NCBI GenBank assembly: GCA_035578155.1 | Contig: JAPWDM010000007.1 | Location: 32,896,413 to 32,960,412 of the forward strand | Reading direction: 5' to 3' | Length of the DNA stretch: 64,000 nucleotides | From: Brachynemurus nebulosus | Lineage: Eukaryota > Arthropoda > Insecta > Neuroptera > Myrmeleontidae | Part shown: in pieces, positions 24,824 to 37,610 of the stretch | Layout: every line of letters starts with the position of its first letter | Position numbering within the stretch: position 1 is the stretch's first letter | Notes under the pieces: model-generated | Told to the model about the DNA's origin: nothing | The model's input: the letters and a program-made list of their open reading frames with translations, nothing else | Databases searched by the model: none | Program-made: the position numbers and the translations under genes

Positions 24824-26183
24824 TTTAATTCAATACCAATAATTCGAGCCCTTACCCAAAAAAAAAAAATTTACCATCCTAATTTTGAGAAAAACGGTTT
24901 CAAAGTTTTGTGATTTTAACACGGGCTTTTATGGGAAAACTCTATTTTTCTTTTTAAATAAAATGAAAACGTGTCAAAGGAATTTGATAAAAATTTAATA
25001 TGTTATTTAACACAAAATTACAAACCATATTTAATAAGAAATAAAAGTTACTGACCACGCCGTTTTTTAAATATAATTTAAAAACACCATTTTAAAACGG
25101 TTTTACAACGCTTTTTCGACAATATTTTTATATTGCTACAACATAAGCGGGCGGAAATTCAAAAAAAACAAGTGGTGTACAAATATAATTACTGAAGGAT
25201 ATTAATACATTATTTAATTTTTGATAAAAGAAAATTTTTTTCGCTGAGATATATTTTTGTACCTGACTATCTCAGAGCAACTACGTTAAAGTGCGTAATG
25301 GGAAAAAAAAAGTAGGAAAAAGCAACAAATTTGAGGGTTAATTTGCGGTAAGATTGACTGCTAACTGTCCAAACGTATCTTATCATCACATTACATAAGT
25401 ATATACATAATTGCATTATTCAGTTTCTGCAGTAATAAAATATTTAAAAATATTCTTGCTTAGAAAAACAATTTCTGGGGACATCGTAAAGTTTGTGGTC
25501 TCGATTCACCATATAATTTTTTTTATAATCTGTTGCGAATTATACATTTTATAAACATTTTACTTTCTATAAAAATTAATATTAGTGTGATAGTTGTTTT
25601 ACCCTCAACTGTACGTACAAATATAACAAACGCTTAAAATGGAGCTGTGTGTGAGGCTATATTAAAGTTTCAATGCTAAACGAATAATTAATAATTTATA
25701 TTATTGACAACTTCGCAATTGAAGACAATTCTGTTGCATATTTAACAGTATAAAAGCAACAGCCAATAGGTTTATGTACATTTTTATATACCTATTTTAA
25801 AAGAGAATCGTGCCAAAATTATAAACAAACCATTATTGGAACTGGACGGACTCTTTAACGTCACATTTACATTTTACGCGCATGCGTTTTTGACTTGGCT
25901 ACTTCCTGATCAGGCTCCTTTTCCTTAGAGAACTTGAGGTCAATTCTCATCATAACTTAAAATAGATCTTTAGTACAATTCAACTTTTATCTGATAATAA
26001 TTTAACCAACCGAAAGCTAGCTTGTAAAATATTTCAATTTTTCAAATGAAAAGATCAAGTAAATATTTCACCATAATTATGTTGGATTTTTAGAAAGTTG
26101 CCCATTCTACGCCACGCGACATTTACACCTTAAGGAAGACAGTGCCTTACAAAAATATAATAAAACATGGTCCAGCCATTCTT

Positions 26184-26265
26184 ATGACCCCGAAGCACTG
26201 TCGGAGTCATTATAGATTCTCCATAAACAGCAATTGCGTGATGGATGCACGGTATTTGACAATGT
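26184..26265 (+). repeat. two-hairpin structured repeat, copy 2
   Basis: Hairpin TGACCCCGA / TCGGAGTCA, then GCGTGATGGATGCACGGTAT and GACAATGTCGCATTACTTTG, as in copy 1 at 22651. Confidence 0.5.
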
Positions 26266-26447
26266 CGCATTACTTTGGCGGAAAGGGGATTTATTCATTT
26301 TTTTTTTTTTGTACACTAGGAACTTGATCACGAGAACCTCAACGGTTGCATGTGAATGGTTCTATCAAACGCAACCGACTTGTTATTTTTGTGTTTAATC
26401 AATAACTAATGGAAATTTATAATAATAAACTTGGTTTCATATTTACC

Positions 26448-27089
26448 AAAGGACAATGGGCAAAATTCCCCCCTCCCAGCACTCACTGGTGAGATATGTA
26501 TTTTCTGAAAGCCCCTTCCTAGTAGGTCACAAATATACCCATCTTAGGTATGGAGAACTTGGCCTTCAAAAGTTCTGATGTGCAGTACTCCACGTGGCCA
26601 TTTCTTAAGGAAACGATGTGTGTTGACCTGCAGCGGACATTTGAATCCCCTTCGGGAAGGTGCACTTCGGACTACCTTATTTCGGCAATCTCCCAAGGAG
26701 TCTGCCAGAAATCGCCACCGGTAGCATTCCCAAACTTCTCTTCGGATACTCTCAATGTACAGGTTTAAAGCCACTCGGTACGTCTTCTGCCATAGGCCAC
26801 GTGAAAAAATGAGGTTAGGCCACTTGCCAGGAAAGTGGTTTTACATAGTGATAGGCCGAACCACGACATGTCTCGTAACCCATTTGTACCTATACAGGAT
26901 ATCCCGTTTGGCTATGGCCACATGCAGATTTTTTGTACATTTGACGCCCTATAACTTTTGAAGGCCAGGTTCTCCATGAACGTGCCCATTGACAAAGTTG
27001 GACTACTTGACCACGGCTATCGATCGGCACCGGTCTCAACCTTGGGCGCTAGGAGGCAGCTTCCCATATAGTTTTGCCCATTGTCCTTT
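26448..27089. mobile_element. GC-richer TIR element, about 640 bp
   Basis: Ends AAAGGACAATGGGCAAAA and TTTTGCCCATTGTCCTTT are perfect 18-bp inverted repeats. Nested inside is another inverted pair (GGAGAACTTGGCCTTCAAAAG near 26550 and CTTTTGAAGGCCAGGTTCTCC near 26955). The body is clearly GC-richer than the surrounding DNA but has no long frame, so it looks like a derivative of an element from another base-composition background. No matching flanking duplication was found. Confidence 0.7.
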
Positions 27090-28330
27090 AATGTACGCGA
27101 ATTCGATTTACGTGACATGTTCGTAAAACGAGACCCCCATGTAAAATTCGGATGCTTGATTGTCTTTTATTCTGTAACATATTTGGGAACCCATAAATCA
27201 TTTTTTTTAGTGAATATGACTAAGAAATTAATGTATTCAACAGTATATTTTTTAAAACAATACCCCATTGTCAAATTTAATCACAATAAATTATATATAA
27301 AAAATTTTAATTTTAATGAAATGATAATATTTTTTTTTAATCAGACAATCGATATATCTTTACTCTAAAAATGGATAGCTATCTAAAAATAAAATGTATA
27401 CGATTTTGGAATACTTGAGGGGATATTCTAATGTAGAGGACAATAATTTCGGTTTTTTTACAACTAAACACTTTGTAAATAATAAACAAATATTTTACTT
27501 CGCAAAAATACCACTTTTATTTTGAAACTATGACAATATTGTTTCGAACCGTCAGTTCATTTTCAAACAGAATTCTGTTTGAGGGTCATTTCTTTGTGTC
27601 TTGCGGTTCGTGTTTTAATGCTATTCATATGGCTGAGCCAACCTCAGCGAGGAACTCGACGAGGAACCTCGTCCAACCTCGGCGAGAATGTGAAGACTCT
27701 TTTATAAAAAGTATGCCAAAACGGTGCCCACAAATTCTAGACAATAATGAAGTCTGGACAACTTACTAAGTAAATGCGTAATAGTGCTTTTAGTGTACTT
27801 TAAGTCGATTTATTCATTTCTGAGAAATAATAATTTTTCTTTTAAATATGGAGACGACGCTCTTGTGTGACAGACTGTTACAAACAGTTACATACTGGGT
27901 TTTTACTGCAATTATAATAAATCTTTTCCAATTATAATAAAATAAAAAGAATTCTTTTTTTGTTTCTAAGGCCGACGACAATTTTCCATATCACTCAAAA
28001 CCATTAAATTATTAATGGCACCACGGTTCTGCGACTGGTAGCAGTGGTAGCCATTATACATATTTCATCACATCACACAAGTATGCATTATATTTTAAAA
28101 TGATACATAATCAATTAGGTATTATTACATTGGCCATTTAATAAAATATCCAGTGACCTTGTATGTAATAAAAAGAAATACGTCCGCAAAAAAAGAAGTT
28201 TATAAAAAAATAAATAAATAAATTATTTAATTTATTTAAAATAGGAAGAAAGGTCAATTATTTTTAAAGAATAGTAACAACATTCAGTAATCCGACAAAA
28301 ATTCCAAAATTTGAATCCAGGAATATTTGC

Positions 28331-28440
28331 AGTGACGCAACTACAATGGAACAGGTGGAGCAGTTGCTCCGGGGTGCACGGCAAAAAAGGGAGCAACAGG
28401 GAAAAATGTGGGCGGAACAGGAAGAACATAACGCAAGAGG
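28331..28440 (+). mobile_element. possible hAT terminus remnant
   Basis: CAGTGACGCAACTACAATGG followed by CAGGTGGAGCAGTTGCTCCG resembles the start of hAT elements of the CAGTGGCG...GGGGCA...TGCCCCGG type, including a small stem (GGAGCAGTTGCTCC). No second terminus was found. The overlapping frames at 28232-28685 on both strands have no recognisable protein features. Confidence 0.3.
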
Positions 28441-28947
28441 AGAAAACAAAATTTTTTATTTTTGACGAGAAGGTGCTTGAGTCGAACTCGTTCCAGGGCG
28501 TAAAAAATCTAGTTATTACACGACTAAATATTTTGTGGATATTAATTCGAATGGATAAGATGGGAGAATGGTGGATTTTCGAATGGATAGGATGGGAGAA
28601 TGGGGATGAATTTTTTTTACGATTAATACCACTATTTAACAATACAAAAATATTTTTTTTATTCATTTTTATTTATTTTTTATAATTATTAAAATTTTTT
28701 GAAAAAAGTGTCTTTAAAAAAGGGTGGAAATCGGTACACAATATTGCGGCCGCAGTTTTCATCGAAAAAATTAAAAATCAGATAGATTATCAATCTGTAG
28801 GTAACCCGCTATGCACCTATGGGAGCTTTTTTTTGAAATCTAGGTACTTTTCAACACCGGAAAGTACCTAAAAAAAATTAAAAATTTTTTTGCACCATGT
28901 ACATGGAATTAATGAGGATATGACGGACGGACAGACAGATCTGACGA

Positions 28948-28985
28948 AACCATAAGGGTTCCGAGATTTTTCTTCGGAACCTAAC
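28948..28985 (+). repeat. dispersed GGTTCCG/CGGAACC hairpin repeat, copy 2
   Basis: A tract GACGGACGGACAGACAGA (about 28922) is followed by CCATAAGGGTTCCGAG, a T-rich loop and CTTCGGAACCTAACG. A tetranucleotide GACG/GACA run followed by a terminal hairpin is a common retroelement tail arrangement in insects. Confidence 0.55.
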
Positions 28986-30873
28986 GACAAAGATTCTTGA
29001 ATCTTTCCAAACGTAATGACTGATACTAAAATTTTAATTAAATTAGATAAAATAGTATCAACTAACATAATGAGCCATTGAGTATTTTATTAACGACTTA
29101 ATTAACGCATTTAATTACAGTAATATTTAATTACCGATAAATTTATCGATAAAATTATAAATTAGTCGCCAATTGTTTATATTCTACCAAAGATATACGC
29201 TATTTAATATCCCCAGTTCTTAGAATATTATCGCGGTTTGGAAATATTTTTAATACTTTAACCGATCAACCATCACCTTTCCATAAAGTCTCAATTCCGT
29301 GAAATAACGCTGAATTCTCGTTAGAATCCAAATACCCTGATAATTCTCGCAAAAATCCAAAATACCCTAATAGAGCTTAAGTGGAGAAATACCTTTAGAC
29401 AGGTGAAAATAAAGACAATTTCGGGAATTTATTTAACAAGAAAAGAATTGATTTATATTCTTAATGAGGTTTGGCCTTTTGTATGAAATAGTGAATTTTT
29501 CCTTCGTTCTAAACGTATTACTCCCCGTAATTTATAAATTTAACCGATCAATTATTGTCATTGAGCAAGTGAGCTGAATACTTAACTCATCGCGTATTTA
29601 TAGATCAGGTCATATAACCTTCTGCATAGCCAGCTAGTTAACCTTGTGCATTATTGATCGCTGATAATATAGTTTAAAATAAATTTAATAAACTACATTG
29701 CAAGAAATTTTTTGTATGTATCTAATTGTAAGAATGTAATTGTTATGTAAGTACTCTTTTGAAATTGAGTTTTATCTTAGCCACAAGGGAATAACCTTGA
29801 TCGAGGATTAGAAAAACGTTTTATAGATACTCAGTATAGTGATTCGATGCTTGAGAATAGTTCGCCTCAAGAGTTTCTGATAAAGTGTCACTAATATCTT
29901 CACAATTTTGGTGTCACAAATAAAAAGAAAATCCTCCTTAAGGGTGTTGAATAACTATGAAAAAACTGACAAGAAATTATGCTTTATAAAATTTGTCTTT
30001 TTTGTTTTTACACCCACATCTGTCAATTTAAATAAAATAATTCATATGACATACATACATTGTCAATTATTACAAAATTTTTATTAAAATTAAATGTTTA
30101 TTATTCACATTGAATTTCAATGTTATACTCCATTGCTTCTATGGAAATTACGTAATCTACCCATAAGTTTTTCTTCTGTGAATTTTGTTTTTTTAATAAA
30201 AAATTTATAAGACTTAATTTTGGAACACTATCTTGTATTTTGCTTTTTTCTATATGGCTACAAAATCATTAGGACCCGTTTAGTTTATGATGGCCCCACG
30301 AAAGTTTAGTTTATGATACAAAAATTTATTGATTTTATATTGTATGATTTGTCGCTCTCTGTCCTGAGTCTATTTCATCATCAGGTACCGGGTTTTTTCG
30401 GACAGGTCAGGACCGTACTTATTGCAATAAAATTTTGCAACTAAATTACATGAAATTGTGCACATTTGAATGAATATAATTGATCAAAAATTACATTTTT
30501 CACCATTTAGAATACTAACAGCATTTTTTATTTGACGAAAGTAAGAAAATTCCAAAAATCGGAAAAAATGTTTGTAAAATATATTGAAAAGTTGTTGAAT
30601 ATTTAGACGGTCCACTATAATAGCTAAGACGTACGTATTTGCTAAGATTTTTTAATATTGAAAAACAAATTTTTAACAAGCAACTATACTTCTATCTCTC
30701 AAAATTGAAAACAATAAAAAAAGATGAATTTATTTAATTTAAATGACATGTCACATAAATGATATACATAATATAAACAAAAATACTTTTGATAGTCAAT
30801 TAAAATTACAGTGGCACTTTTCAATTGTGCAGGTAATAAATAAAAGAAAAAAAGGATGTTTACATAAAATACG

Positions 30874-31192
30874 TATAAATAATATTTTGATACACATATG
30901 TATGTGTGTGTATGTAACTTGTGTACGTTGTTTTTATGAAAATATTTTGAACTTTTAGTCACATTGAGTGCAATATGTATACCAGCATATGCTAAAGACG
31001 AAACTGTCTGATCCGAAAGAAATCCGATACCTGTAAATAATATTTTGATACACATATGTATGTGTGTGTTGTGTAACTTGTGTACGTTGTTTTTACCAAA
31101 ATATTTTGAACTTTTAATCACACTGAGTGCAATATGAATACCTGCATATACTAAACACGAAACTGTCTGATCCGAAAAAAGTCCGATACCTG
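30874..31192. repeat. direct tandem duplication, two units of about 160 bp
   Basis: Each unit runs TAAATAATATTTTGATACAC, a TATGTATGTGTGTG run, TAACTTGTGTACGTTG, ACACTGAGTGCAATATG and ends GATCCGAAA..CCGATACCTG. The two units are a few percent different. Confidence 0.85.
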
Positions 31193-31607
31193 TTCATCAT
31201 ACACTTTGTGAATGCAAAAATAAAAATAAAAAAATAAATAAAAAATAAGTAATAAAAAAATTACAGAACAAACATGACGCATTTATAATTTTTTTTGTAA
31301 CAAATGACATCGATTTATCAGGAAAACAATACATATTTGGAAAACAACATCAAACAATAAAAAACACGAACAACGATCATGATACCATTAAGATTCCGAA
31401 GAAGTGTTGCTGCTTCGGATCCCCAAAAAACCAAACATCTTTTTTTAAAATTATTATTAAAACAAATTCTTATAGCGACAATAATTAACACTTCAATGAT
31501 CGCGCACCGCGCGTCTACGCAGCAAATTTCTGCAGGTGCTGACAATACATATTTCTAACATGAATAAAAAAAAAATTATATAGGTACATAAATAAATTCA
31601 CGACAAA

Positions 31608-32045
31608 TGAGATAAATGGTTAGGGCCCGGTCAAATTGTCTATTTTGAATATTTGAATAAATATTTGAGATTTGTTTTAGTTTTTCCACATTATTCAGTT
31701 TTATTAAGTAAAGTTTAGTTTTGTAATTTTTTAATTCTAAATTAAATTCTTGTAGCCGGGAATCATTTTCGCCATTATCTGGAATAATATTAGGTCGTGT
31801 AATATGAAATGTCGTTTTCCGACCATTTGACCAACCACGTAATTCAGATAAATATCGACACTTTTTTTAAACATTATAGAAATGTTTAAAAGCAATTCTT
31901 TAACTCTGAATAGATTTCTTGCAGTCAGCAATCATATCCGTCATTTTAATTGAAATAATATTAGGTTGTGCAATATGAAATGTCGTTTTTCGACCACTTA
32001 GTCGACCGTGTAATTCAGTAAAATAAATATCGACACTTTTCATCC
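31608..32045 (-). repeat. tandem-unit repeat element (TCGACAC family), copy 1
   Basis: Two tandem units of about 170-185 bp share ATATGAAATGTCGTTTT, CGACCA, GTAATTCAG and ATATCGACAC. The flank GGGCCCGGTCAAATTGTCTA is mirrored near the other copy at 34820-35350, which is inverted. Confidence 0.65.
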
Positions 32046-32535
32046 CTATTTTCCAATACGGCAGGGCACCTTAAAAAATTAAGAAAAATTTGAAATTGAC
32101 ACCTGTAACGTATGCGTACGAAATTCATATCCATAGATTCGAAGATGTACAAATTATGGGAATTGTTGTCATAATTTACTTGTTATAAATTGTCAAGAGC
32201 ATGTTCTCATCAAAGCAGGCGACACTTACCATGCACAAAATTGATATCTCACGTCACAAATATCAATTTGTATGTAAATTTCTATAAAAATTTCTCTGCA
32301 CGCTTAATTTGGACAAACCATTTCTTTTAACAATAATGAATAATATTTTGACCCCGACATAGTAACAATAAGAATATTATTAAATAAAAAAAAAAAACGA
32401 ATTTTGAATGTAAATAACAAAATGGTCATAATTATTTGAATGACGATACATACGTCCTCAGTATTTTAAATGGTCAAATTATTATGTAAAGTAATATTAA
32501 TTTTTAACTGCTAGAAGATCATTTACGTAAATATA

Positions 32536-33070
32536 CAGCTGAACTCTTTTTTATGCGGTCCTTTTTTGTGCGATTTTTTTTTTGTGCGGTTTGTAAAAAA
32601 TGGCCATTAAAATGCATAATGTGAATCAAAATCACAAGACAGTAAGAAACTTAAACAATTACTATAAATAACTTTCTTTTATAAAAATTCTTTTTAACGG
32701 CTTTTAAGCATTTAATCAATACATTGCATAAGAACATAAGTTATTGCATCATTTAATTTTGTTCAAGATGTATTTTTCAAAATTTTCATATTATAAAATT
32801 GAAATAAAATGTTTCTACGTGTAAATTAATACTTTATCTTGTTTATAGAAGCAACTTCTAAGGAAATTTCTAAGTTTTGAGCGTTTTAAGTGATGTTTTT
32901 TCGATGAAACTTTTTTTATGCGGTCCCGACCAACCGCACAAAAAAAGTTTTTTGTACAGTCTGCATCGAACTATACTTTTTATAGCTATTTATGATATTT
33001 TTGAATATATTTTTTTTGTGCGATTTTTTTTATGCGGTCTCTATCCACAGCACAAAAAAGAGTTCAGCTG
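32536..33070 (+). mobile_element. Tc1/mariner-pogo-like MITE, copy 2
   Basis: A 535-bp element flanked by TA, with ends CAGCTGAACTCTTTTTT and AAAAAAGAGTTCAGCTG (perfect 17-bp inverted repeats) and several ATGCGGT/GTGCGG subterminal repeats. It is inverted with respect to 8781-9313 and better preserved. No coding capacity. Confidence 0.85.
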
Positions 33071-33221
33071 TAACCAACATTCTTGGCGATGTTGTCACTC
33101 GAATGTCAAGTTTTATTTCTGTGGTCACGGCCATATTTACGATTTGGATGACGCCTAGGCTGAACTTGTGGTGCGCACTCTATCGAAGAAAATTTTTAAG
33201 TCACTTAATTTGATTTTTTTT

Positions 33222-33262
33222 TGCTTCCGAGGCTACTAAAGTACCGGAAGCCTTGTGGTCAA
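33222..33262 (-). repeat. dispersed hairpin repeat, copy 3
   Basis: TTCCGAGGCTACTAAAGTAC and CGGAAGCCTTGTGG, followed downstream by ATGTCTGTCTGTCTGTCGG. It is the inverted counterpart of 28922-28985 (GACA run then hairpin). Confidence 0.45.
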
Positions 33263-34143
33263 TTCATAACAATTTTAGTTTCATGTCTGTCTGTCTGTCG
33301 GTGCGTCTGTGCGTGCGCAAACGTGAAAAATGTTAACGCTAGGTGCATGGGATGGACAAAAACACAAATTTCAAAAAAATTATTTTTTTTGTCAAATCAA
33401 ACTTGACGGCGTGTTTTGAATTAAGGTGACTGGTTGGGGTAGGGAATTTCCATTTTTGCTATCGTAGTATTGCTAAGAATTTCAGAATTCTAACGAGGAA
33501 ATCCTTATGAATTCGTGATTTTTGTCATTGCAGAGGTGTTCTACCCGCACCTGACCACTTTTAAATAATCAGCGTAGCAGCTAACACAAATTTAAGAGAC
33601 AGTGTCGTTTTTTTAAAACCTATTATTGAAATTTTTTAAATATATATACAATGTAAAAGGTTTAGATAATCATATTATTAACAAAAATAAAAGCCATAAA
33701 TATTTTATCCCGAAAATTGTGAAAAATTCTTGGGCAACTGAACGACGAAATCCTGGCTTAGTGTGTGTTTATCACGCACTTATCGAAGTTTTTTTTTAAA
33801 TGTTAATAGGAAATGTTAGGCAGGCCACTCTACGAAGAAGCTTCATTCATATAAACCTGTTTTAAAACAAATTTGTCTAAACATAAACATCTGGCCAAAA
33901 AAAAAAACTGAATTAGTTCAACTGATTATATAACAGTAATTGTGAATTCTTAAATGTTTGACAGGTTGTTACAGGTGTCCAAAATACGGGACATTTTTTA
34001 AATTAATTGATAGAATATTTTTATCGAATTTTTTTTTTTTTTGAATACATTATAAATTATTCAGCCGATAAAACGTTTCCTAACAGAGCTGTAGTTTATA
34101 ATATTTTAGAATGGAGGGCTTTGTTCTAAAAAACGTAAACATA

Positions 34144-34508
34144 GGGTAAGTGGTAGTTATTGGACAGTTAAGAAAAATTTTCAAAAGAAAGTACAGAAAA
34201 AGTACGTGTTGTAGCTTTATTTTTAACGAAAAAATTCATAAATAAAATAAGACCTGTCTACTTTAATGTACCATATAAAACTTTCATATTACATATTGGT
34301 AAGTCTCTGAAAAAAAAAAAATATTAAAGTTGTGCGTGTAGAAAAATTCTGGCGTATTTCCACAATCCACAAGTTCTGTAGATACTAGAAGGTTCTGTTT
34401 AACTAAAAAATCAGGAAGTTTGCTTTACTAGTCTATAAGCCTTATAATCTTCAAAAGAGAGTGTCTTGTCCAATAACTGTCAACGTCCAATAACTAGACC
34501 GTTTACCC
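34144..34508. mobile_element. TA-flanked MITE with GGGTAAGTGGTAGTTATTGG ends
   Basis: GGGTAAGTGGTAGTTATTGG at the left mirrors CCAATAACTAGACCGTTTACCC at the right (one small gap), and an extra internal copy GTCCAATAACTGTCAA lies beside it. TA is on both sides. About 365 bp. Confidence 0.7.
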
Positions 34509-34819
34509 TATATATACGTATATGTATTCCAGAACAGATGTACATATATTCAACAAAGCAATAAAATTTATAGTTCCTGCCTCCTAGTCGAAAATATTAT
34601 ATACTCCAACCCTGTTAGAGTCCAGTGAACTCTACAATCTCTGATTATAGGTTCAATTAACTTTTAAAATTAATCAAACACAATCATGAATCATTTGGTC
34701 ACGTAGCCCAAATTTTTTGATTAACCAACTTTGGAACTCTAGAAATTTTCTTCTTACTAAGCCCCCTCCCATTTCCCATAAGATATAAAGTACACAAAAA
34801 TATAAAACAAAATTAAATC

Positions 34820-35350
34820 ATATGAAAAACTAAAACGAAGCACAAATATTGATTCAAATATTCAAAGTAGACAGTTCTGAGTGTAGACAGTTCTGAGATC
34901 CGGTCCTGAGTGTTGATATTTATCTAAATTACACATTCGACAAAATGGTCGGAAAACGACATTTCATATTACACGGCCTAAAGTTATTACAATTAATAGC
35001 AGAAATGATTCCAGGCTACAAGGAATCTATTCAGAGTTAAAGAATTGCTCTTAAACATTTCTCTAATGCTTAAAAAAATGTCGATATTTGTCTGAATTAC
35101 ATGGTCGACCAAGTGGTCGCAAAACGACATTTCATATTACATAACCTAATATCATTCCAATTAATGGCGGAAATGATTCCTGACTATCAAAAAATATATT
35201 CCGAGTTAAAGAATTACTTTTAAACATTTCTCTAATGCTTAAAACAGTGTCGACAGGATGTATTAATCCAGTTCGGGGCTCTAGAGATTTTCTTCTTACC
35301 GGGGCCCTTACTCCCCCGTCTCATTTGTCTATGCGATGATCCGGCCCTGG
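34820..35350 (+). repeat. tandem-unit repeat element (TCGACAC family), copy 2
   Basis: Two units with GGTCGGAAAACGACATTTC / GTCGCAAAACGACATTTC, ATTACA, GAAATGATTCC and AGAGTTAAAGAATT. It is the reverse complement of 31608-32045, about 3 kb away. The outer part has GATCCGGCCCTGGGTG, matching the mirrored GGGCCCGGTC flank. Confidence 0.65.
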
Positions 35351-35997
35351 GTGATATTACCCCTTAACTAAAAAATATTCAGTACATTTCAAATTGAACT
35401 ATGATCAAAAAAATTCAAATTTAACAAAATTTTACTTTTTTTGCAAATAAGCAAAAAAAAAAGAAATTTTGCAAAAACAAAAAATTCCATTAAATATAAC
35501 ATTAGCTAAAGATAGCGAAACTAGTTTTAATAAATAATTAATTTCTGATATTAAAAAAAAAAGAAATGCATCTATTAAGAGAACGTTAACTAAAAAATAT
35601 ATTTTCGATTCAAACAACTGAAAATTGTTAGCGAAATGTAAACGCCGAAATAATTTATTACGCAATTAAACAAACTTATTGACATTTATTAAATATTAAT
35701 CTATCTGACGCTGATTTCACCAAATCATTAAAGGTATTAAAAATGTATAATTAACCTCATTTATATAATCTATAATTTTAGGATATCAAAGACTTTTTTT
35801 ATCAGAAAGACTTTTTTAATTTGATTAACCTGGTTAGATTTTTGTTATATTCCAACAAAAAAATAAAAATTTTATTTTTATCCGAAAAAAATTTCAAGAA
35901 AACTCTAAAAGCTTTGTAATATTCCCCATAGATGCCCCTTTTCAATATCTAATAATAAACAATTTCATAAACGATTACAGACACAACGAAATTACAA

Positions 35998-36030
35998 AGG
36001 CTCCGCGGTTTTGACTACGGAGCCCCAATA
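35998..36030 (+). repeat. dispersed hairpin repeat, copy 4
   Basis: AAAGGCTCCGCGG, a T-rich loop, then ACTACGGAGCCCCAA. Same hairpin family as 28948-28985. Confidence 0.45.
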
Positions 36031-36273
36031 AAAGGAATAGCAACATTCACGTTACTCACCTGTAGGTATATCATATTAGCTATTATCAGTTTTATTTATT
36101 ATATTTTTATCACATTCTAAGCTTAAGACATATTTATTTATCATTATTGCAAAAAAATATCAATACTGAATGACTTTCTATAAAATATATTTTTAAAAAA
36201 TAATTCTATATGAGTCCGTGAAAAACAGGCTTTTATTTTTACTAACATATCAAAAAATAGAAAGATATGTGTA

Positions 36274-36537
36274 ACCTAAAAGCTCCTATACTCGAACGCG
36301 ATTATCGGTTTTTTTCAGAAATAACTTCATTAATATACAGGGTGTAAGGGAAATAACTCTTATCCTTTTGAGGGGTGACGCGACTGTTAATTCCGAAAAA
36401 ATTCCTGCGGTTTTAGTGTCTACAGGGTGCTATGAGCCACCCCTCAAAAAGACGAGAGTTATTTGTTTTACACCCTGTATAAAATATCAAAACTATTTGA
36501 GTACTGAATCGCGTTCGAATATAGGGACTTTTACCCT
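36274..36537. mobile_element. GTAAAAGYCCC MITE split by a nested element
   Basis: The outer inverted ends contain CTCCTATACTCGAACGCGAT at the left and ATCGCGTTCGAATATAGGGA at the right. The interior GAAATAACTTCATTAATAT is the same as in 13998-14236 and 38441-39030, but it is interrupted at 36338-36477 by another MITE. Confidence 0.75.
36338..36477. mobile_element. 140-bp nested MITE with CAGGGTGT ends
   Basis: CAGGGTGTAAGGGAAATAAC at the left mirrors GTTATTTGTTTTACACCCTG at the right, and the inner arms TTTGAGGGGTG and CACCCCTCAAA pair as well. It is flanked by TATA on both sides, inside the MITE at 36274-36537. Confidence 0.85.
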
Positions 36538-36540
36538 ATA

Positions 36541-36860
36541 CAACATAAATTGTTTTTATGCAATCTTTTTTTGTGAGATTTTTTTAATTTTTTAGAAAAA
36601 TGCCCGTCAAAATGCATAATGAGAAAGGAAAATAAGAAAAAGTAAGAAATTTAAACATTAATTTGTGATAAAGTTACTTATTGACCTTTTTTTTAAGCAT
36701 TTAATCCGTACATTGTATAAAAATAAAGTTATTACATCATTAAGTTTTTTTAGCAGATATAAAAAGTGACGATTCTACTAAATACATGCCTTATACAGGA
36801 CATGTATTTAATCGAATTGTCACTTTGTTTGAAAATGCATAACTAAAGTTCGAAACAACT
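36541..36860. mobile_element. diverged Tc1/mariner-pogo-like MITE remnant, copy 4
   Basis: The interior matches 32560-32760 (GTCAAAATGCATAATGAGAA, AGTAAGAAATTTAAAC, TTAAGCATTTAATCCGTACA), but both ends are degraded. Confidence 0.5.
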
Positions 36861-36883
36861 GTCACAGGTTTTTTTTTACAATT

Positions 36884-37173
36884 AGGCTTAATACACGATC
36901 AATGAAATAAGAAATAAGGAATAAGAAGTATGCCATCTAGTGACGTTGAATGAAACTTATTTAGGTATTTTTTTACATCAAAATTTATGAAAAAGTAACG
37001 TTCATGATTACTTATGAACTCCTTGTTTCTTATGATACTCCTTATTTCTTATTTCTTATTCCTTATTTTTTATTTCATTAAAGCTCCATTCAACGTCACT
37101 AGATGGCATACTTCTTATTCCTTATTTCTTATTGCTTATTTCATTGATTGTGTATGACCCATTATAGTGACAT
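36884..37173. mobile_element. palindromic MITE of TTATTTCTTATTCC type, copy 1
   Basis: Ends CACGATCAATGAAATAAG and CTTATTTCATTGATTGTGTA. Inner arms AGTATGCCATCTAGTGACGT and ACGTCACTAGATGGCATACT are perfect. The CTTATTTCTTATTCC pentamer-like runs account for the rest. A compound copy lies at 55610-56153. Confidence 0.8.
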
Positions 37174-37610
37174 TTTGCAAAGTGAAATATTTGTTTTATT
37201 ATAACAATAAATATATAATTTGATCAAAGTACATTTTTTATACCATTTAATTTACCGCGTTTGTGTAAAACACAATTTACGATAAGAATAAATCATAATT
37301 GTTATTATTAAAATATAAATTTTTTTTTAAGACAAAAAGAAATTTTGCAATTAAAAAAAAAATTCAATACAAACTTGAAGAACAATCAATTAGAATTTTA
37401 ATCGGTGATTAAATATACGTGACAATACACTGTAAAAAAAAATATGTAAAAAAAAAAAAACTGTTATCTATCGTACGGTTAATACATTCCTATTTGTAAT
37501 AATTATTAAAATTATTATATAATACAGTGCGCTCCATTTATAACGAATTCGATTACGATTCGGTCTTGTGGAACGGGACGCTTACTGTCCCGAAAATCTA
37601 GGGAATTTAA

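Noticed and set aside
28232..28685. Overlapping 144- and 124-codon frames as a gene
   Set aside because: No domain or signal, low-complexity ends, and overlap with a probable hAT terminus.
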